Assembly: GCA_035532115.1 (NCBI GenBank)
Contig: DATKRO010000012.1
Span: 20,305 to 84,304, forward strand
Direction of reading: 5' to 3'
Length of the DNA: 64,000 nucleotides
Origin: Acaudatibacter sp035532115
Lineage (GTDB): Bacteria; Pseudomonadota; Alphaproteobacteria; Caulobacterales; Caulobacteraceae
This document shows, one piece after another, positions 58,643 through 64,000 of the stretch. The position numbers were made by a program, and so were the translations under genes. The notes beneath the pieces were generated by a model, which saw only the letters and a program-made list of their open reading frames with translations, was not told the DNA's origin and did not search any database. Every line of letters starts with the position of its first letter. The stretch's first letter is position 1.

Positions 58643-60568
58643 ATGAACCTGCGCAACCTGGCGATCTGGGGCATCATCATCGTGTTCGTCGCGGTGATCT
58701 ACAGCGTCATGCAAGGCCAGACGCACACCGGCGCGCCGCCGGCTGAGATTCCCTATTCGAGCCTGCTCACCAGGGTCGACCAGGGCGACATCACCAAGGT
58801 GGTGATCCATGGCGCCAACATCGACGCCTGGGACAAGGAGAACCACCCCTACCATATCGTCGGACCGGGCGACAGCGACCCGCAGCTGGAGAAGGCGCTG
58901 GAGGCCAAGGGGCCGGCGGTGACCTGGAGCTACCAGGCCGCCAACCAGAGCGTGCTCTTCACCATACTGGTGCAGACCCTGTTGCCGTTCCTGCTCTTGG
59001 CCGGCGTCTACATCTTCTTCATGCGCCAGATGCAGGGCGGCGCGCGCGGGGCCATGGGCTTTGGCAAATCCAAGGCGCGCCTGCTCACCGAGAACAAGAA
59101 CCGCGTCACCTTCGAGGACGTCGCCGGCGTCGACGAGGCCAAGGAGGATCTGACCGAGATCGTCGACTTCCTCAAGGATCCGGCCAAGTTCCAGCGCCTG
59201 GGCGGCAAGATCCCGAAAGGCGCCCTGATGGTGGGGCCGCCCGGCACCGGCAAGACCCTGCTCGGCCGCGCCGTCGCCGGCGAGGCCGGCGTGCCGTTCT
59301 TCTACATTTCCGGATCGGACTTCGTGGAGATGTTCGTGGGCGTCGGCGCCAGCCGCGTGCGCGACATGTTCGAGCAGGCCAAGAAGAACGCGCCCTGCAT
59401 CATCTTCATCGACGAGATCGATGCGGTGGGTCGCCACCGCGGCGCCGGCCTCGGCGGCGGCAACGACGAGCGCGAACAGACCCTCAACCAGCTGCTCGTC
59501 GAGATGGACGGCTTCGATCCCAACGAGGGCATCATCGTCATCGCCTCCACCAACCGGCCCGACGTGCTCGATCCGGCGCTGCTGCGGCCGGGCCGCTTCG
59601 ACCGTCAGGTGGTGGTGCCCAACCCCGACATCGTCGGCCGCGAGCGGATCCTGCGCGTGCACATGCGCAACGTGCCCCTCGCCGCCGACGTCGACGTCAA
59701 GGTGATCGCCCGCGGCACGCCCGGCTTCTCCGGCGCGGATCTCGCCAACCTCGTCAACGAGGCCGCCCTGATGGCGGCGCGCAAGAACCGCCGCATGGTC
59801 ACCCATCCCGACTTCGAGGAGGCCAAGGACAAGGTGATGATGGGCGCCGAGCGCAAGTCCATGATGATGACCGAGGACGAGAAGCGCATGACCGCCTACC
59901 ACGAAGCCGGCCACGCGCTGGTGATGCTGACCGTGCCGTCCTCAGACCCGGTGCACAAGGCGACCATCATCCCGCGCGGCCGGGCGCTCGGCATGGTCAT
60001 GCAGCTGCCGGAACGCGACAAGCTTTCCATGACCTACGAGCAGATGACCTCGAAGCTCGCCAGCTGCTACGGCGGCCGCGTCGCCGAGGAGCTGATCTTC
60101 GGCAAGGAAAAGGTTACGTCGGGCGCGAGCAACGACATCAGCCAGGCGACCAAGCTCGCCCGCGCCATGGTGACCAAGTGGGGCTACTCCGAGACCCTCG
60201 GGGTCGTCGAGTACGGCGAGAACCAGGAGGAGGTGTTCCTCGGCCACTCGGTGGCGCGCAACCAGAACGTCTCCGAAGACACCGCCAAGCTCATCGACGC
60301 GGAGGTGAAGCGGCTCACCCAGGCGGGCCTCGAGGAAGCCCGGCGCATCCTGCACGAGAAGCTCGAGGATCTGCACACCCTGGCCAGGGCGCTGCTGGAA
60401 TACGAGACCCTCTCGGGCGACGAGATCATCGGCGTGCTCAAGGGGATCGCGCCCAGGCGCGACGAGCCTGAGATGAAGGCGCCGCCCGGCCCGCGCGCGT
60501 CGGTGCCGCTCGCTCCGCGGCCCGCGCCGGCCGCCATTCCGCCGGGCGCGACCCCCGAGCCGGCCTGA
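58643..60568 (+). CDS. ftsH: ATP-dependent zinc metalloprotease FtsH
   Basis: A 641-aa membrane-anchored AAA+ protease that degrades misfolded membrane proteins and regulators such as LpxC. Two TM helices (~7-24 and ~108-127) flank a periplasmic domain. Walker A is VGPPGTGKTLLGRAV, Walker B CIIFIDEIDAVGRHR, the SRH includes TNRPDVLDPALLRPGRFDRQ, and the zinc site is AYHEAGHALVML (HEAGH). The C-terminal tail is Pro/Ala-rich. An AAGAAGG site precedes the ATG. Confidence 0.97.
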   Translation: MNLRNLAIWGIIIVFVAVIYSVMQGQTHTGAPPAEIPYSSLLTRVDQGDITKVVIHGANIDAWDKENHPYHIVGPGDSDPQLEKALEAKGPAVTWSYQAANQSVLFTILVQTLLPFLLLAGVYIFFMRQMQGGARGAMGFGKSKARLLTENKNRVTFEDVAGVDEAKEDLTEIVDFLKDPAKFQRLGGKIPKGALMVGPPGTGKTLLGRAVAGEAGVPFFYISGSDFVEMFVGVGASRVRDMFEQAKKNAPCIIFIDEIDAVGRHRGAGLGGGNDEREQTLNQLLVEMDGFDPNEGIIVIASTNRPDVLDPALLRPGRFDRQVVVPNPDIVGRERILRVHMRNVPLAADVDVKVIARGTPGFSGADLANLVNEAALMAARKNRRMVTHPDFEEAKDKVMMGAERKSMMMTEDEKRMTAYHEAGHALVMLTVPSSDPVHKATIIPRGRALGMVMQLPERDKLSMTYEQMTSKLASCYGGRVAEELIFGKEKVTSGASNDISQATKLARAMVTKWGYSETLGVVEYGENQEEVFLGHSVARNQNVSEDTAKLIDAEVKRLTQAGLEEARRILHEKLEDLHTLARALLEYETLSGDEIIGVLKGIAPRRDEPEMKAPPGPRASVPLAPRPAPAAIPPGATPEPA

Positions 60569-60602
60569 CGCCGGGCGCTTGCGCCGGGGCGGCGGCTCGC
60601 GG

Positions 60603-61724
60603 ATGAAGATCGCCGTCTACGCCATCGCCCTCGACGAGGCGGCGCACGCCGAGCCGTTCATGGCCTCGTGCCGGGACGCGGACCTCGTCCTCGTCGCCGA
60701 CACCGGCTCCCGCGACGCCACGGCCCGGCGCCTCGCCGAGCGCGGCGCCGAGGTCCGCCGCATCCGCATCGATCCCTGGCGCTTCGACGCCGCGCGCAAC
60801 GCCGCGCTCGAGCTCCTTCCCGGCGACGTCGATGTCTGCATCTCGCTCGATCTGGATCAGACGCTGGCGCCGGGCTGGCGGGCGCTGGTGGAGGCCGGGT
60901 GGCGCGAAGGGATCAATCGGCTCTACTACGTCCTCGTCCACCATCAGGCCGGGGCCGGCGGCGAGCTTGCCTTCGTCGACAGCCGCATCCATTCGCGGCG
61001 CGGCTACGTCTGGCGCTATCCCTGCCACGAGTGCCTGGTCCCGCGAGGCGCCCAGGAGCATGCTCGCCTCGAGCCGCGGCTGAAGGTGCTGCATGCGCCT
61101 GATCCGGCCAAGCCGCGGTCCGGCTATTTGCCGCTGCTGGAACTGGGCGCGCGCGAGGCCCCGGACGACGCGCGGGCGGCCCACTACCTCGGGCGCGAAT
61201 ACTTCGAACTCGGCCGTCACGCCGCCGCGGCGCGCGAGTTCGAGCGCGCGCTCGCGCTGCCTTGCGCTCCCGCCGCCGCGATCGAGCGCAACGCCTCGCT
61301 GCGCTGGCTTGCCCATTGCCGCGAGAACCTCGGCGACGCGGCCGGCGCCCTGGCCGGGTTCCGCCGCGCCGTGGACGAGGCGCCGCAGCTGCGCGGCGCC
61401 TGGGTCGAACTCGCCTGGGCCTGTTTTCGCCGCCAGGCCTGGCCCCAGTGCCTGGACGCCGCCGAGCGCGCCATCGCCTTCGCGCCCGGCCCGCGCCTCT
61501 ACGGCGACGACACCTCGCCGGGAGTGGTGGCCGAGGATCTCGCCGCGCTCGCAGCCTGGTCGCTCGGCCGGCCGCGCCAGGCGCTCGGATACGCCCGCGC
61601 CGCGCTCGCCAAGGCGCCGTCCAGCCCGCGCATCCGCGCCAATCTGGAGCGCATCGAGGCGGCGCTGGCCAGCGGCGCCAGCGCCTTCGGCGTCTCCATG
61701 CAGCCGCTGAACCAGAAACTCTGA
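60603..61724 (+). CDS. Glycosyltransferase-like protein with TPR repeats
   Basis: A 373-aa protein. An N-terminal GT2-like domain (~1-165) begins MKIAVYAIALDEAAHAEPFM and has VADTGSRDATARRLAERGA and ISLDLDQTLAPGWR (DxD-like, here D-L-D). YPCHECLVPRG is conserved in TPR-linked GT2 proteins. TPR repeats follow (~185-350, RAAHYLGREYFELGRHAAAA). The transferred sugar and acceptor are unknown; relatives occur in phage tail/LPS and protein-glycosylation loci. The gene is 35 bp downstream of ftsH, where glmM is commonly found in relatives. Confidence 0.82.
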   Translation: MKIAVYAIALDEAAHAEPFMASCRDADLVLVADTGSRDATARRLAERGAEVRRIRIDPWRFDAARNAALELLPGDVDVCISLDLDQTLAPGWRALVEAGWREGINRLYYVLVHHQAGAGGELAFVDSRIHSRRGYVWRYPCHECLVPRGAQEHARLEPRLKVLHAPDPAKPRSGYLPLLELGAREAPDDARAAHYLGREYFELGRHAAAAREFERALALPCAPAAAIERNASLRWLAHCRENLGDAAGALAGFRRAVDEAPQLRGAWVELAWACFRRQAWPQCLDAAERAIAFAPGPRLYGDDTSPGVVAEDLAALAAWSLGRPRQALGYARAALAKAPSSPRIRANLERIEAALASGASAFGVSMQPLNQKL

Positions 61725-61742
61725 GCCCCCCTCTCCCGCTCA

Positions 61743-61760
61743 TCCCGGCGAAAGCCGGGA
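61743..61760. repeat. REP-like hairpin TCCCGGC-GAAA-GCCGGGA
   Basis: A perfect 7-bp stem with GAAA tetraloop, 19 bases after the glycosyltransferase stop. This 'tcatcccggcgaaagccggga' form is a common dispersed intergenic palindrome in alphaproteobacteria and could act as terminator. It marks the boundary with the lower-GC cassette downstream. Confidence 0.7.
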
Positions 61761-61837
61761 CCTAGCGGATCACAGGCCACCGAAACGAGCGGTTTGAGTT
61801 CGATCGACCTTCGGACTGTCGCGAGTACGCGACCGTT

Positions 61838-63157
61838 CTATTCTAGAAGACTAGGTCTCGCACTGCGCGGCAGATCAACGCCAAGAAGCGAGACGCCGCC
61901 ACGCCAAGCTTGCCACAGCACGGTGTCGTGCGGAGCAATCAGTATGCCCGCCTCGTCTTCGATGTCTTCTTCGGTGAAGCCGCGACCATCAGCACGCTCT
62001 TCAAGGTACCGTCGCGGGGCAACCATCTCCGCAGCGAAGGCCCGGCTAGCCTGTTGACGTCGAGTGAATGCGAATGTGCCAGCTCGAACGTCGCCCGGGT
62101 CGGAACACCAAGCGATATAGGCGGCGGCGCAGGCCCTGAATCGGCGTTGGCGGGCGGACCGCGCAACGGTGCCGAAGTGCGCGACCCCATTGGTGCGATG
62201 CACCAATCCGATGAGAGAAGCTGGACCCATCTCCGAAAGCACGGCAGTTTTCGACACACCGTCTCCCACAAACGCAGCCACCGCCTCTGCCGGTCGCCGG
62301 ATGTCCAGGCCGAGCTTCTGGCGAAGCGCGACCGCCGCCTGGTATCCGAGCTCCCCCGCAGAAATTCGCAGATCATCCTTCGGCGCGGTGCCGAATGCGT
62401 CGACATCGAGCATTGGAAAGCGATCAAGAGCGGCCTGAGCACCGCGCGTCCACTGGCTGGCGTCTTGCAGGTTCGAGATGTCAGTGGCGTCACTCAAATC
62501 GCTGAACAGCTCCTCCGACAGATCGGCGGCGAACATGCCGATATCCGGCGCGTCGGGATCATAAGGGTCGAGACCCAGCCGGCCCGCCGACATGCAATAG
62601 GCAGACTGTCCGGGGCTCTCTAGGCTCTCGCGGACGCGCGACCAATCACTCGCGAGGTCGGCATGGGCGCGCGATCCGCTCGTCAGGCGAGCCAGGGTGC
62701 TTTCAACCAAGTCCATAAGCACCGGTTCAAGACTGTCCCTTGCAATCTGTAGCGGTTCGACTGGAGCCGAGGTCAAGAACTTGAGGGGCGCGTATTCGTT
62801 CTCGAACAAATCCCAGTCCACTAATATCGCCTCGTCGCCGGCCGAACAAAGTGCGACAGCGGGAAAGACATAGCCGTGCATCGGGAGGTCGAGGCGATGG
62901 CGCGCAGGAAAGCGTTCATTCGGACCGGAGCGAAGCGGCTCGTAGAGAAGCGGCCACCATTGGCGCGCAAGGAAGCTGGCCAAAGGCAGCAACGGTACGT
63001 TCACGGCTTCGGTTTCGCCCCCGCCGCGCTTGCTAAAGGCGCGGGTCAAGACCGCTCGGCCCACTTGGATCTTGAGCCGTGTGAAAGTCGCCTCTTCGTC
63101 GGCATCTCCCAGAGCGCCGTCGAGCCAGCCGTCCCGCAAGAATTGAAGCTCGCTCAT
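61838..63157 (-). CDS. ImmA/IrrE-related protein of unknown function, lacking HExxH
   Basis: A 439-aa protein not assigned to a named family. The C-terminal ~90 residues (RRQQASRAFAAEMVAPRRYL, then a helical segment like that following the zinc site in ImmA proteins) resemble ImmA/IrrE peptidases, but I see no HExxH, so it may be an inactive or divergent relative. The N-terminal half contains HRLDLPMHGYVFPAVALCSA and many Asp/Ser-rich helices. ATG 63157 overlaps the stop of the upstream gene (ATGA). GC content is visibly lower than the rest of the window, indicating transfer. Confidence 0.7.
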   Translation of the reverse strand: MSELQFLRDGWLDGALGDADEEATFTRLKIQVGRAVLTRAFSKRGGGETEAVNVPLLPLASFLARQWWPLLYEPLRSGPNERFPARHRLDLPMHGYVFPAVALCSAGDEAILVDWDLFENEYAPLKFLTSAPVEPLQIARDSLEPVLMDLVESTLARLTSGSRAHADLASDWSRVRESLESPGQSAYCMSAGRLGLDPYDPDAPDIGMFAADLSEELFSDLSDATDISNLQDASQWTRGAQAALDRFPMLDVDAFGTAPKDDLRISAGELGYQAAVALRQKLGLDIRRPAEAVAAFVGDGVSKTAVLSEMGPASLIGLVHRTNGVAHFGTVARSARQRRFRACAAAYIAWCSDPGDVRAGTFAFTRRQQASRAFAAEMVAPRRYLEERADGRGFTEEDIEDEAGILIAPHDTVLWQAWRGGVSLLGVDLPRSARPSLLE

Positions 63158-63636
63158 GGCATCTCAAAGGGGAGGTTGAATTCCACTTGGTAGCTTGTCA
63201 GAGGGTAAGCCTTGTATCCGTTGGGCGCAGCACAGAGCTTCGCCTCATAGACAATGCTCGGATCATCAGGGTCTCTTGCCCACAGTTTCGAAGGTTTCTG
63301 ATCTGGTCCGTCTGAAACGAACGTTCCGCTGATGATCGCCTGCTGGACCAACCTAGTGGCGTCCGCCTGGCGGCGGACCCATTTGCGCGGGCAGAGCATA
63401 CAGGTGGGATTCTTTAGGCTCCGCTCTTCTGCGACCTCAACCGTCGTATGGCCCTCTCGCGGAGTCGCGCGAAGGCCGTATTTTGGGACATCTGTGTGAT
63501 GCGGACTGCCAACATATTCTGCGCCGATAGCGAGAGCTTCACGCTGCTCAGGCGTAAGGGCGCGGAATGCCGGGGCGGCCTTGGGCGGTCTGGGCCGCGG
63601 TCTCTCGAACGATGCAGGCACACGCAAGCCTAACAC
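63154..63636 (-). CDS. Hypothetical protein with CxxC motif, partner of the ImmA-like gene
   Basis: A 160-aa protein unknown to me. A Pro-rich start is followed by PEQREALAIGAEYVGSPHHT, a single C-x2-C (PTCMLCPRKWVRRQADATRL) and a C-terminal beta region (IVYEAKLCAAPNGYKAYPLT, SYQVEFNLP). The single CxxC could be half of a dimeric zinc site. It starts at GTG 63636; the only nearby ATG is blocked by a stop. It is coupled to the following gene by ATGA and belongs to the same low-GC cassette. Confidence 0.62.
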   Translation of the reverse strand: MLGLRVPASFERPRPRPPKAAPAFRALTPEQREALAIGAEYVGSPHHTDVPKYGLRATPREGHTTVEVAEERSLKNPTCMLCPRKWVRRQADATRLVQQAIISGTFVSDGPDQKPSKLWARDPDDPSIVYEAKLCAAPNGYKAYPLTSYQVEFNLPFEMP

Positions 63637-63774
63637 GGCATCGTCAAAGAGAGCTATCGAACAGGCCGACGTCGACGCCCGCGAGCCGATCGAGCGGACG
63701 ACTAACTGGGTCCAATCGGGTGATTGCTATCCTCCAGAGCGTGGGTTTGTTGGCGTGAGTCTGCCAGCACCTCC

Positions 63775-64000
63775 CTAGGGAATGTCGGAAAGAAGCCTTT
63801 CTTCCAGCGCGCGCCGGTGAAGCGCAGATGGCACCTGCCGCCCGTTCTCCCACAGCCCCCAGGTCCATCGCCGCACGCCGAGCAGAGCCGCGGATTTCTC
63901 AATCGATAGACCGAGCCGCTCGCGTCGGCGACGAAGGCGAGCGCCGAAATCGTCACTTCCAGAAGGCCGGGACTCAGGCTTGATCGTCCTTAGATGCGCC
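63775..64000 (-). CDS. XRE-family HTH protein, partial at window end
   Basis: The last 74 codons of a helix-turn-helix protein, stop TAG at 63777-63775. GARLRRRRERLGLSIEKSAA, LLGVRRWTWGLWENGRQVPS and ALHRRALEERLLSDIP match an XRE DNA-binding domain at the C-terminus. The 5' part lies beyond the window. It reads in the same direction as the two following cassette genes, with a 138-bp gap holding no gene, and probably regulates them. The overlapping frames at 63644-63956 are shadows. Confidence 0.72.
   Translation of the reverse strand, partial: AHLRTIKPESRPSGSDDFGARLRRRRERLGLSIEKSAALLGVRRWTWGLWENGRQVPSALHRRALEERLLSDIP

Overview
The window is uniformly very GC-rich, and its core gene order looks like a Caulobacterales-type alphaproteobacterium (Caulobacter/Phenylobacterium-like). 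Supporting signs are ubiG next to lysC, ptsP-(RodZ-like HTH)-ispG, prmC-DUF4167, DUF4164-zapA-6S RNA, ymdB/yebC/ruvCAB, and tolQRAB followed by ybgF-tilS-ftsH. The genus is an inference from gene content and synteny; no rRNA is present to confirm it.

Layout. 1-2.8 kb: the start of an indolepyruvate ferredoxin oxidoreductase diverging from an Lrp regulator, then a pirin. 2.8-8.6 kb: an accessory patch between the housekeeping genes pgsA and uvrC. It holds ParD with a frameshifted ParE, a GNAT enzyme, an enoyl-CoA hydratase, a Fic protein, a nitroreductase remnant, a frameshifted phosphotransferase and a lipocalin with an in-frame stop. 8.6-19.7 kb: uvrC, an MFS permease, ubiG, a PIN/AbrB toxin-antitoxin pair, lysC, a DHA2 efflux pump, a serine hydrolase, a P-loop kinase and a HigBA-like module bracketed by a 74-bp direct repeat. 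19.7-27 kb: ptsP, a RodZ-like gene, ispG, a small unknown gene, prmC and DUF4167.

27-45 kb: metabolic genes. These include a Tat-type prolyl oligopeptidase, a hydrolase overlapping AMP nucleosidase, a tyrosine phosphatase, an aminotransferase, and an aldehyde dehydrogenase/acyl-CoA ligase/esterase run. NhaA, SelO, TetR, an S41 peptidase remnant, a sirtuin, two SDRs and a chromene-carboxylate isomerase-like protein follow. 45-61 kb: a core block with zapA, 6S RNA, ymdB, yebC, ruvCAB, tolQRAB, ybgF, tilS and ftsH. 61.8-64 kb: a lower-GC three-gene cassette (XRE regulator, Cys-motif protein, ImmA/IrrE-like protein) that looks acquired.

Main oddities. The place where pal normally sits, between tolB and ybgF, is occupied by an opposite-strand gene encoding a TIR domain fused to a TolB-like domain and TPRs, with three abutting palindromes in its upstream region. 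NhaA has Asp-Asn instead of the Asp-Asp ion-binding pair. Aspartokinase departs from its GRGGSD signature. Several expected neighbours (prfA, 5-formyl-THF cyclo-ligase, ybgC, pal) are absent from their usual positions. Several accessory genes carry single-base lesions, which could be real decay or assembly error.
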